A stretch of 14,018 nucleotides of DNA from NCBI GenBank assembly GCA_900550835.1, contig URTP01000040.1, forward strand, positions 1 through 14,018, given 5' to 3'. Position 1 is the first letter of the stretch. Each line of letters starts with the position of its first letter. The DNA comes from an uncultured Collinsella sp. GTDB taxonomy: Bacteria > Actinomycetota > Coriobacteriia > Coriobacteriales > Coriobacteriaceae. The position numbers and the translations under genes were made by a program. Positions 7,404-13,587 of the stretch are shown one piece after another. The notes under the pieces were generated by a model, which was given only the letters and a program-made list of their open reading frames with translations, had not been told where the DNA came from and did no database searches.

Positions 7404-7883
7404 ATGTTTAGGCCCTTACGTCGAAAGAAACGCGCCATCACTGACGAGGAAGCGCGCGAGTTGCTCGCTATCTGCAAGCGCGGTGTCTTTGCCGTCAACG
7501 GCGATGGTGGCTACCCGTATGCCATTCCCGTCAACTACTTCTTTGACGCCGAGCACGACAAGATTTATTTCCATGGTGCCAAGGCTGGCCACAAGGTCGA
7601 TTCACTCAGGCGTGATGATAAAGTCTGCTTTACCGTTTACGGCAACGAGTGGTACAAGGACGATGACTGGGCTCCCTATGTTATGAGCACCGTGGTCTTT
7701 GGTCGTTGCCGTCTGGTAGATGAGACACCTGCGTTTATCGAGGACAAAGTCCGCCAGCTCGCGCTTAAGTACTACCCCTCTGCCGAAGAAGTTGAAGAGG
7801 AAATCGCCAAAGACATCAAGGGCGTCCAACTCTACGAGATTTCGATTGAGCATCTTTGCGGCAAGCAGATCCATGAAAAGTAA
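7404..7883 (+). CDS. NimA-like pyridoxamine 5'-phosphate oxidase family flavoprotein
   Basis: The 159-residue protein has the split-barrel flavin-binding fold of the PNPOx-like family and looks like the NimA branch: MFRPLRRKKRAITDEEA at the N-terminus, GYPYAIPVNYFF (about residues 35-46), KIYFHGAKAGHKVD (about 53-66) and a C-terminal IEHLCGKQ. Nim proteins are linked to nitroimidazole reduction, but most gut members are uncharacterised reductases, so resistance should not be assumed. The start at 7404 has AAAGGAAG 8 bases upstream; an in-frame extension back to 7365 lacks a ribosome site. It lies 42 bases behind the large kinase gene on the same strand with no terminator between them, and so is probably in its transcript, which would end at the hairpin at 7911-7950. 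Confidence 0.82.
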   Translation: MFRPLRRKKRAITDEEARELLAICKRGVFAVNGDGGYPYAIPVNYFFDAEHDKIYFHGAKAGHKVDSLRRDDKVCFTVYGNEWYKDDDWAPYVMSTVVFGRCRLVDETPAFIEDKVRQLALKYYPSAEEVEEEIAKDIKGVQLYEISIEHLCGKQIHEK

Positions 7884-7910
7884 GCCCAAAAACAGGTCCT
7901 GCAAATAGCA

Positions 7911-7950
7911 AAATGGCTCGGTTCCAACCAGTATTGGAACCGAGCTATTT
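7911..7950. terminator. bidirectional Rho-independent terminator
   Basis: GCTCGGTTCCAA (7916-7927) and TTGGAACCGAGC (7934-7945) form a perfect 12-bp stem with a 6-base loop. The stem extends outward through a G-T pair to AAAT/ATTT, giving 17 base pairs in all. A-rich sequence lies on the left and T-rich sequence on the right, so it can stop transcripts from both the Nim-like gene and the convergent kinase gene, whose stop codons lie 28 and 3 bases from it. Confidence 0.85.
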
Positions 7951-7952
7951 GT

Positions 7953-10145
7953 TTATGAAGCGTCGGCGGCTATGTGCGCAAGCGCCTCAACGAGATCCTG
8001 AGAACTCACGGGTTTGCTCAGATGCGCGTTCATGCCCGCCTCGCGCGAAAGCCTACGGTCGTCGGCAAAGGCATTGGCGCTCACGGCGATAATCGGCGTG
8101 GTCGCGGCGTCCTCGCGATCGAGCGCTCGAATCTGACGCGTGGCCTCAAGGCCATCGATGCCGGGCATCATGATGTCCATCAATACCACGTCGTACTCGT
8201 GCGGCGCGCTCGCGGCAAACGTCTCGACGGCAGACTCGCCATCTTTAACATGTGTCACGACGGCACCGGCGCGGTCGAGCGTAAACTGTGCGATCTCGGC
8301 ATTCAGGTCGTTATCCTCTACGAGCAAAACACGCAGGCCCTGGATCACGTCGCTGTCGCCTGCATCCACGCGAACTGCCTGGGGAATCTCGGAACTCTTG
8401 CACTTCTCAAACGGCAGGCAAATGGTAAACGTCGTCCCCCGCCCCAAGGCGCTCGTAAAGCTCATGGTTCCGCCCATAAGCTCGACCAACTGTTTGGCAA
8501 TAGACGCGCCCAGGCCAGTTCCCGATGAAGCGCCTTCCACCTGCTGTTCCTCGCGGCTGAACGGCTCGTAGAGGTGCTGTTGAAACTCCTCGCTCATGCC
8601 AATGCCGTTATCGGCGATCGTGTATTCATAGACGGGGACACCGTCCACCGGCTCCACCTCGCGGCATGTCAGGCGAACATAGCCGCCCTGGCGGTTGTAC
8701 TTGACGGCATTACCGGCAATATTGAGCAACAGACGCTTGAGGTGCGTCACGCTCACCCGGGCATAGGGATGATCAAGAGTCCGTTGGTCGCAGATAATTG
8801 TCACCAGGCGCTCCTCGGCTTGGCGCTCCAGAATATCGCACACCTCACGGTTGAGGGCCACCATATCTGTAGGCACGAGATTCAGGTCGACCTGCCCGCT
8901 CTCCAAGCGGCTCATATCGAGTGCCTCGTTCGCAAGGTCGAGCAACAGTCCCGACGCCGTCCAGATCTTTGAGCGGCACTCAGTCTGCTTTTGCAAGTCG
9001 TCCGCGTTGGCATTGCCCACCTCGACCATACCGCGAATGCCGTTGATGGGCGTGCGCAGGTCGTGACTCATGCGACGCAGGAACTCCGTCTTTGCAGAGT
9101 TGGCAGACGAAGCTTCGCGCGCCGCTTTTGCCAGTTTGTCGCCATAGTCGCGCTCCTGCAGCAACAGGTCGGTCAAGTGTTGGCGCTCGGCGCGGCGGCG
9201 CGCCAACACGACAGTGGCTATAACACCGACGTAGAGCGCTGACACGCTGGCAACAACAACGGCGACGACCCCGAAGTAACGCTGCGCGGACGCATAGGTG
9301 TACACGTAAAAATTGCACGCTTTACCAAATGTGCCCAGATACCACTCTCCGTTGGCATTGACCAATCTGACCTTACCAGCCAGGCAACGCTCCTTAATAC
9401 CGTCAACAATGATGGCATCCGTCGCAGGCAAATCGAGCACGCCCGATATGGTGGGTTCAACGGCATTGGTCGCAACGACCTTGCCATCGTTTTCGATCAC
9501 GATATTGCCGCTATCGATGGTCTCATAACCATCGAGCAAGCTCTGCAACTTGAGCGTATTGCTCGCGACCGCCTTGGCGCTCTGGTGCCTCACCGCGACA
9601 ACGATGCCCTCACCGTCCCGCCGGGCCACGCAGCCAATGTCTGCGACCGAATCGTCCGCAAGCGTAATGCGAGCGGTATAGGACTTAAGCGGATGGGCTG
9701 CCACCTCCAGCACAGGCGCCTCTTTGAAATTCTCGGCGAGCGACTCGTAGCTCACGTTATCCGTCGAGGACTCGGACACCAAGTTGCCCGATGCGTCCGT
9801 CACGATCAGCGCTGTCACATTAAACTGGCCAGCATATTGCTCCAACGTAGCGTTATCCACCGAGCCGTCGCGCTTCATATCGCGCGCTGCCTCTCCGGCA
9901 ATCTCCATAACGCGAATCAGATTTTTGGTCGCATAGGCGCTGTTGAACGCATCGTAGGAAAGACTCTGTGTCGCCACGTAGTTGACAGCGTCGGCAAAGC
10001 GCTGCTCGGCCTGAGCTGTCGTGTAGCTGTAGCTCATCACGCCGGCAACAGCCGAGAGCGCTATCCCCAACAGGGCGGCAAAGACCCATACCCGGACCGA
10101 GCGATCGTCCCGCTCGTCTGCGGTGTGGTCGGGTACATCAATCAC
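7953..10145 (-). CDS. hybrid sensor histidine kinase/response regulator with Cache-like extracellular sensor
   Basis: The 730-residue product has a membrane helix at about 19-41, a roughly 250-residue extracellular region and a second helix at about 290-314. The extracellular part has two PAS-like strands, LIVTDASGNLVSES and NIVIENDGKVVATN, which suggests a double Cache domain. Inside the cell follow a coiled linker, a DHp domain with FLRRMSHDLRTPINGIRG (His361), a HATPase domain (NIAGNAVKYN, DNGIGM, SGTGLG) and a receiver (about 602-725) with VEDND and MDIMMPGIDG (Asp657). The GTG start at 10145 overlaps the TGA of the upstream binding-protein gene as GTGA, and GGAGGG lies just before it, so the two are translationally coupled. 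The pair probably forms one signalling unit in which the lipoprotein presents the ligand. No HPt or response regulator is adjacent. The gene is convergent with the Nim-like gene. Confidence 0.87.
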   Translation of the reverse strand: MIDVPDHTADERDDRSVRVWVFAALLGIALSAVAGVMSYSYTTAQAEQRFADAVNYVATQSLSYDAFNSAYATKNLIRVMEIAGEAARDMKRDGSVDNATLEQYAGQFNVTALIVTDASGNLVSESSTDNVSYESLAENFKEAPVLEVAAHPLKSYTARITLADDSVADIGCVARRDGEGIVVAVRHQSAKAVASNTLKLQSLLDGYETIDSGNIVIENDGKVVATNAVEPTISGVLDLPATDAIIVDGIKERCLAGKVRLVNANGEWYLGTFGKACNFYVYTYASAQRYFGVVAVVVASVSALYVGVIATVVLARRRAERQHLTDLLLQERDYGDKLAKAAREASSANSAKTEFLRRMSHDLRTPINGIRGMVEVGNANADDLQKQTECRSKIWTASGLLLDLANEALDMSRLESGQVDLNLVPTDMVALNREVCDILERQAEERLVTIICDQRTLDHPYARVSVTHLKRLLLNIAGNAVKYNRQGGYVRLTCREVEPVDGVPVYEYTIADNGIGMSEEFQQHLYEPFSREEQQVEGASSGTGLGASIAKQLVELMGGTMSFTSALGRGTTFTICLPFEKCKSSEIPQAVRVDAGDSDVIQGLRVLLVEDNDLNAEIAQFTLDRAGAVVTHVKDGESAVETFAASAPHEYDVVLMDIMMPGIDGLEATRQIRALDREDAATTPIIAVSANAFADDRRLSREAGMNAHLSKPVSSQDLVEALAHIAADAS

Positions 10146-11011
10146 GACAGGCCCTCCATATTCAAAAATGACGAAGGGTCATCAACGTACTTTGACACCA
10201 GGCGTTCCATGGTGCCATCGGCAAGCATTTCTTGGTAGGCATGGGTGAGCTTAACGTCGATGCCGCGCGCGTCATTGATATCGAAGGCGGTGCCCAAACC
10301 AACCTCTAGCAGTGGCTCATCCAGAATGCGATACGTCACGCCATAGTCTTTTTCGTAGGCGAGCAGCGAGGACTCGTGCGCGGCGATGGCATCGACCAGG
10401 CCCTCGACGAGCGCCGGGTTCAGGTACGAGCGGTCCGAGAAGCTGTAGAGCTCCTTAATCTGCGGAACGTTTTCATTGGTGCGATCGAGCAGAATCGATT
10501 CGGGCTTAGTGGTGGACTGAACCGCCACGACCTTGTCCTTAAGGTCGGCAAGCGTGTAGATATCGCTCTCGGGATCGACAGCAACCACCTGTCGGCTCGC
10601 GAGGTATGGACCGGCCCAACGATACTCGTTTTCGCGGCCCGTCATACTAAAGCTGCCCATGACGCAATCGAGCTCGCCGCTCGCCAGCAGTTCTTTGTTC
10701 TTTTCCCAGTTGATCAGCTGGTATTTTGGCTTGTAACCAATGCGGCCCAAAGCCTCGGTCAAAATCTCGACATCCAGGCCAACGATATCGCCGTACTCGT
10801 CGCTATACACAAACGGCGGATAGAGGTCGCTGCCGACGTTGAGCGTCTTAAGGTTGTCGTCTTTGACCTGCGAGGCGGCCGCGCCTTCTGATGCAGACGT
10901 CGCGGCCCCATCATTCGATCCAAAACAGCCAGCTATCGCCACGACAAAGGCGCCCACCACTGCAAGCGCAACAAACAACGATATGGCGACCGAGCGACGA
11001 GGTCTTTTCAT
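10142..11011 (-). CDS. lipoprotein amino-acid-type substrate-binding protein (SBP_bac_3 family)
   Basis: The 289-residue product starts MKRPRRS, followed by a hydrophobic stretch and the lipobox IAGC with Cys29, so it should be a lipid-anchored protein on the outer face of the membrane. After a Ser/Ala-rich spacer, residues about 55-285 form a family 3 solute-binding domain: LNVGSDLYPPFVYSDEYG, GLDVEILTEALGRIG, ELLASGELDCVMGSFSMT and RWAGPYLASRQVVAV. No ABC permease or ATPase is next to it. Instead it overlaps the hybrid kinase gene by 4 bases, so a receptor role is more likely than uptake. The start at 11011 was chosen for the signal peptide and the GGAG 4 bases upstream; the longer frame to 11083 adds residues encoded across the promoter region. 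Ligand identity cannot be read from the sequence. Confidence 0.85.
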   Translation of the reverse strand: MKRPRRSVAISLFVALAVVGAFVVAIAGCFGSNDGAATSASEGAAASQVKDDNLKTLNVGSDLYPPFVYSDEYGDIVGLDVEILTEALGRIGYKPKYQLINWEKNKELLASGELDCVMGSFSMTGRENEYRWAGPYLASRQVVAVDPESDIYTLADLKDKVVAVQSTTKPESILLDRTNENVPQIKELYSFSDRSYLNPALVEGLVDAIAAHESSLLAYEKDYGVTYRILDEPLLEVGLGTAFDINDARGIDVKLTHAYQEMLADGTMERLVSKYVDDPSSFLNMEGLS

Positions 11012-11051
11012 CGAGCTCCAGCCAATCCTGTTTACAGACTCAAGTTCAAAG

Positions 11052-11060
11052 ATAATAGCA
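11052..11060 (-). promoter_or_regulatory. putative extended -10 promoter of the binding protein-kinase operon
   Basis: On the minus strand TGCTATTAT lies about 40 bases before the lipoprotein start, matching an extended -10 (TGnTATNAT). The TATTATC string is the same as in the putative promoter of the other kinase gene. No good -35 is visible, which is tolerable for an extended -10. Confidence 0.4.
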
Positions 11061-11102
11061 GACAAAGCCGCGCTCGCGCTCAATGGTTACAGACGCTTTA
11101 CC

Positions 11103-11144
11103 CATACGGGGCCTTCCAGCCGACGCGGCAGAAGGCCCCGTATG
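11103..11144. terminator. 14-bp perfect inverted repeat, possible terminator
   Basis: CATACGGGGCCTTC (11103-11116) and GAAGGCCCCGTATG (11131-11144) form a perfect 14-bp stem with a 14-base loop. It starts 10 bases after the stop codon of the aminotransferase remnant on the minus strand, where a terminator would be expected, but no T tract follows on either strand. It would separate that remnant from the binding protein-kinase operon. Confidence 0.55.
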
Positions 11145-11154
11145 CATCGCCCGC

Positions 11155-11340
11155 TTACCGTGCATTAAAAACGTAGCGGTCCAAGCGGTCGCACGCCTCC
11201 CTTATACGCGAAAGCGGCAGCGCCAGATTCACGCGAATGTGGCAAGGTCCATGGAATGGACGGCCGTCCTGATAGCCCACGCCCACACGCGCCCCCTCGT
11301 CGAGCAGCCACTGAATATCGCAGCCATGCTCGCGGCACCA
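11155..11340 (-). pseudogene. 3' remnant of a MalY/PatB-type aminotransferase gene
   Basis: On the minus strand an open frame without a start codon encodes 61 residues ending at TAA (11155-11157). It contains WLLDEGARVGVG, a spacer with FHGPCHIRVNLALPLSRIRE, and ACDRLDRYV. This is the pattern of the C-terminal end of PatB/MalY cystathionine beta-lyase-type aminotransferases (GVxVxxGxxFG...RxNxAxPxxxLxEaxxRL). A TAG at 11341-11343 interrupts the frame, and trmO ends only 24 bases further upstream at 11367, so the PLP-binding part is absent. It is best read as a deletion remnant. The assignment rests on motif recognition in a short fragment; a lineage-specific small protein is unlikely because no start or ribosome site is present. 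Confidence 0.6.
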
Positions 11341-11366
11341 CTATGGGAATGCGGACAAATGGCCGG

Positions 11367-12113
11367 TTAGTCCTGCGCGTCGTCGACGGCGGTTACCGTC
11401 AGCCTGGTTCCGTCAACCGTAAACGATATATCGAGCCCGGCGTAAGCCAAGTGGTACACGCGGTTTGGCTCGTGCTTGCTGCCCGCGCGGCGCGGATCTT
11501 GGCGAAGGACCTCTATCAAGCCGGAGAGCTTTGTGGGCGGGACCATATCCTGCAGCGTTTGCGGGAAGTCAACGTCGAGCTCTTGCCACGGCGCATCCTC
11601 AATCCAGCCGCCGGTCGCATCCGGGTGACAGTCCGCAAACGGAATGTAGGGCTTGATGTCGTAGATGGGCGTGCCATCGCGCAGATCCGCTCCCAGCACA
11701 TGGATGATGGGACCGTCGTCGGTAAGCTCGACACGATCGAGCTTGACGCAGGTAAGACCGATGGGATTGGGGCGAAACGGGCTGCGTGTGGCAAATACGC
11801 CCACGCGCTCGGCTCCACCCAAGCGCGGCGGACGCACGGTCTTCGACCACTTGGCGTTGGTGCCGGACCTGTCCTGCGTCTTGGCATCGGCGGCGATGTC
11901 TTCGGCCGTGCCACCGGGCGTTCCGTTTTCAAAGCGCCAGAGCAGCCACAGGTGAGAGAAGGAGTCCAGACCCTCAACTGCCGCGTTGGAGGCAAATTCC
12001 GGCTCAAAGACGATGCGTCCCTCAAGATGGGGCGCCAAAAAGCTGTTGCGCGGGATGCCGAACTTTTGCGGCAGGTCGGTATGTATGTGTGCAATAGGTT
12101 CCATGCCGGTCAT
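11367..12113 (-). CDS. trmO: tRNA (N6-threonylcarbamoyladenosine(37)-N6)-methyltransferase TrmO
   Basis: The 248-residue protein matches the TrmO/YaeB (TsaA-like) family across its length: IAHIHTDLPQKFGIPRNS at the N-terminus, FSHLWLLWRFE (about residues 52-62), GVFATRSPFRPNPIGLTCVKL (about 104-124) and LRDGTPIYDIKPYIPFAD (about 144-161). TrmO uses S-adenosylmethionine to methylate t6A at position 37 of threonine tRNA, forming m6t6A, which tunes decoding. The beta-barrel methyltransferase domain is complete, and a C-terminal extension with LSGLIEVLRQDPR is also typical. ATG 12113 or the ATG at 12104 could be the start; neither has a strong ribosome site. It is divergent from the XRE regulator gene, with 132 bases between them. 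Confidence 0.9.
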   Translation of the reverse strand: MTGMEPIAHIHTDLPQKFGIPRNSFLAPHLEGRIVFEPEFASNAAVEGLDSFSHLWLLWRFENGTPGGTAEDIAADAKTQDRSGTNAKWSKTVRPPRLGGAERVGVFATRSPFRPNPIGLTCVKLDRVELTDDGPIIHVLGADLRDGTPIYDIKPYIPFADCHPDATGGWIEDAPWQELDVDFPQTLQDMVPPTKLSGLIEVLRQDPRRAGSKHEPNRVYHLAYAGLDISFTVDGTRLTVTAVDDAQD

Positions 12114-12186
12114 TGTACGGCATGGAGGTGTGGGACGTTACGCGCAATTCTTCGCCGCGGTCCCCCGTCGTGCAACCAACGGTTGC

Positions 12187-12215
12187 TTGGAAGGGCGCCC
12201 GCCGCCGCTTATGCT
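12187..12215 (+). promoter_or_regulatory. putative sigma-70-type promoter of the XRE regulator gene
   Basis: TTGGAA (12187-12192) and TATGCT (12210-12215) are separated by exactly 17 bases, giving a transcript start about 24 bases before the ATG. They lie in the gap between the divergent trmO and regulator genes. The -10 has four of six consensus bases. Confidence 0.45.
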
Positions 12216-12245
12216 TAAGCCATCAACCAGCAGAAAGGAGCCGTT

Positions 12246-13073
12246 ATGGCCTTTGCAGAAAAGCTCATCGCCGTCCGTCGTGCCCATCACCTTACTCAGG
12301 AGCAGCTCGCCGCCAAGCTCTTCGTCACACGCCAAGCCGTCAGCCGTTGGGAGCGCGGCGAGGTCACCCCGGGCATCGACATGATGAAGCTCATTGCCGC
12401 CGTGACCGGCGAGCCACTGTCTCATCTGCTCGAAATGCCCGAGCACTATTGCCAGAGCTGCGGCATGATACTCACGCCCGACGATTGCGGTACCGATGCC
12501 CACGGCACCGCGACCGATCATTACTGCAAGTGGTGCTACGACCACGGCAAGTACACCTACGACACTACGATGGAGGCAATGATCGAGGATTGTGCCCCGC
12601 GCCTGGCACAAAACACCGGTATGTCGCTCGACGAAGCTGTCTCGCTCATGGGCGCCGTGCTGCCGCAACTGGAACGCTGGCGCGCCGTGCAAGAAAACGA
12701 GGAGCGCTACGGCGCCGAAGCGCGGGCGCGCTATGGCGATGAGGCTATCGATGCAGCAAACGAAACGTTACTTGATATGGATCCTCAGACATGGAACGAC
12801 ATGAAGGAACTTGAACGCGCTATTCTGGGTCAACTCTCGATTGCCATGGGCGACGGCGACCCAAAGAGCAACGAAGCCCGCAAGCTTGTCGCAATGCACC
12901 GTCGATGGATTGGCCTTAACTGGGGGCACGAACCTCAAGACGAAGCATACCTAGGCCTCGCCCACGGCTATCTTGCCGATCAGCGCTTTATCGACTACTA
13001 TGACAAGCCCTGCGGCACCGGAGCCACGGCTTTTCTGGTCCAGGCAATCGAGTCGTCGTCGGCTCACGCATAG
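12246..13073 (+). CDS. XRE-zinc ribbon-TipAS fusion transcriptional regulator
   Basis: The 275-residue protein joins three parts. Residues about 5-60 are a Cro/CI-type helix-turn-helix (RRAHHLTQEQLAAKLFVTRQ then AVSRWERGEVTP). Residues 69-105 form a zinc ribbon with Cys69, Cys72, Cys94 and Cys97 as likely ligands (YCQSCGM...HYCKWCYDHGKYTY), like PF12674. Residues about 150-272 resemble the TipAS domain (EERYGAEARARYGDEA, then AMHRRWIGLNWGHEPQDEAY, then GYLADQRFIDYYDK, then GATAFLVQAI). TipAS binds thiopeptide antibiotics in Streptomyces TipA, where it is attached to a MerR-type head; here the head is XRE. It is probably a ligand- or redox-responsive cytosolic regulator. AAAGGAG (12234-12240) lies 5 bases before the ATG. 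A glutaredoxin gene follows by 51 bases. Confidence 0.82.
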   Translation: MAFAEKLIAVRRAHHLTQEQLAAKLFVTRQAVSRWERGEVTPGIDMMKLIAAVTGEPLSHLLEMPEHYCQSCGMILTPDDCGTDAHGTATDHYCKWCYDHGKYTYDTTMEAMIEDCAPRLAQNTGMSLDEAVSLMGAVLPQLERWRAVQENEERYGAEARARYGDEAIDAANETLLDMDPQTWNDMKELERAILGQLSIAMGDGDPKSNEARKLVAMHRRWIGLNWGHEPQDEAYLGLAHGYLADQRFIDYYDKPCGTGATAFLVQAIESSSAHA

Positions 13074-13124
13074 ACCGCAGCGGCTTTGGGTATTTCAATC
13101 GAAACCTCAACCGATTGGAGACCC

Positions 13125-13370
13125 ATGGCTACTGATCACGAGCTCGCACTGTACGTTATGACCGGCTGCCCGTATTGCATAAGGGTCAAGCACTTTTTGG
13201 CCGATAACGGCGTGACCATTCCCGAGCGCAATATCTCGACCGACCCCGATGCCGAGCAGACGCTCATCGCCGTCGGCGGAAAACGCCAGGTTCCCTGCCT
13301 GTTCATCGACGGCAAGCCACTCTACGAATCGAGCGACATCATCACCTGGGTACAGGAGAACCTGATCTAG
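13125..13370 (+). CDS. glutaredoxin family protein
   Basis: This 81-residue protein has the compact thioredoxin fold of glutaredoxins: LALYVMTGCPYCIRVKHFL with a CPYC active site (about residues 15-18), KRQVPCLFIDGKPLYES with the cis-proline after Val, and SSDIITWVQENL at the C-terminus. It should reduce disulfides or glutathione/low-molecular-thiol mixed disulfides in the cytosol; CPYC is the dithiol form. The start at 13125 was chosen because GGAG (13117-13120) is 4 bases upstream and the first strand starts within a few residues; a longer in-frame start at 13086 has no ribosome site. It follows the XRE-TipAS regulator by 51 bases on the same strand with no terminator between them and is likely co-transcribed. 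The repeat cluster begins one base after the stop codon. Confidence 0.87.
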   Translation: MATDHELALYVMTGCPYCIRVKHFLADNGVTIPERNISTDPDAEQTLIAVGGKRQVPCLFIDGKPLYESSDIITWVQENLI

Positions 13371-13371
13371 T

Positions 13372-13459
13372 ACTCATTGGGGACGCACTTAAATGAGTAG
13401 TTCCACTCATTGGGGACGCACTTAAATGAGTAGTCGTTAAAGAACGTCCCCAATAACTA
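13372..13459. repeat. tandem REP-like repeat cluster of the GGGGACG family
   Basis: Two identical 30-base units (13372-13401 and 13405-13434) are set 33 bases apart. Each is bounded by ACTCATT and AATGAGT, so each can fold on itself, with GGGGACGCACTTA between. They overlap a third unit of different form (13431-13459) in the opposite sense, AAGAACGTCCCCAATAACTA, which matches 4455-4483 at 27 of 29 positions. The array begins directly after the glutaredoxin stop codon. It holds no coding sequence. Confidence 0.75.
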
Positions 13460-13482
13460 GTCCCCCGCCGAACCCAAACATA

Positions 13483-13533
13483 TACGCCAGCATCCAAAGT
13501 CGACTTTTTTCGACACCTTTGAATGCTGGCGTA
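13483..13533. terminator. long hairpin between the repeat cluster and the transposase
   Basis: TACGCCAGCAT (13483-13493) pairs perfectly with ATGCTGGCGTA (13523-13533). Inside it, after a C-A mismatch, CAAAG pairs with CTTTG and TCGA with TCGA around a T-rich loop. On the plus strand five T residues follow at 13538-13542, so it could terminate the glutaredoxin transcript. It may instead be a structured part of the non-coding right end of the IS110 element. Confidence 0.5.
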
Positions 13534-13587
13534 CAGCTTTTTGTGGGCGGTCGTTGGGTGTTCCTATAGTTTTGTCAACCGTCGGGG

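Noticed and set aside
10142..11011. Binding protein as part of an amino acid ABC importer
   Set aside because: No permease or ATPase gene is next to it, and the 4-base overlap is with a kinase gene, so an importer is not supported here.
11256..12218. Plus-strand open frame of 320 residues over trmO
   Set aside because: It is the reverse of trmO, shows no recognisable motif and arises from high GC content.
13372..13434. Two 30-base repeats as a minimal CRISPR array
   Set aside because: The gap between the repeats is only 3 bases, so there is no spacer, the units are palindromic REP-like elements, and no cas gene is present.
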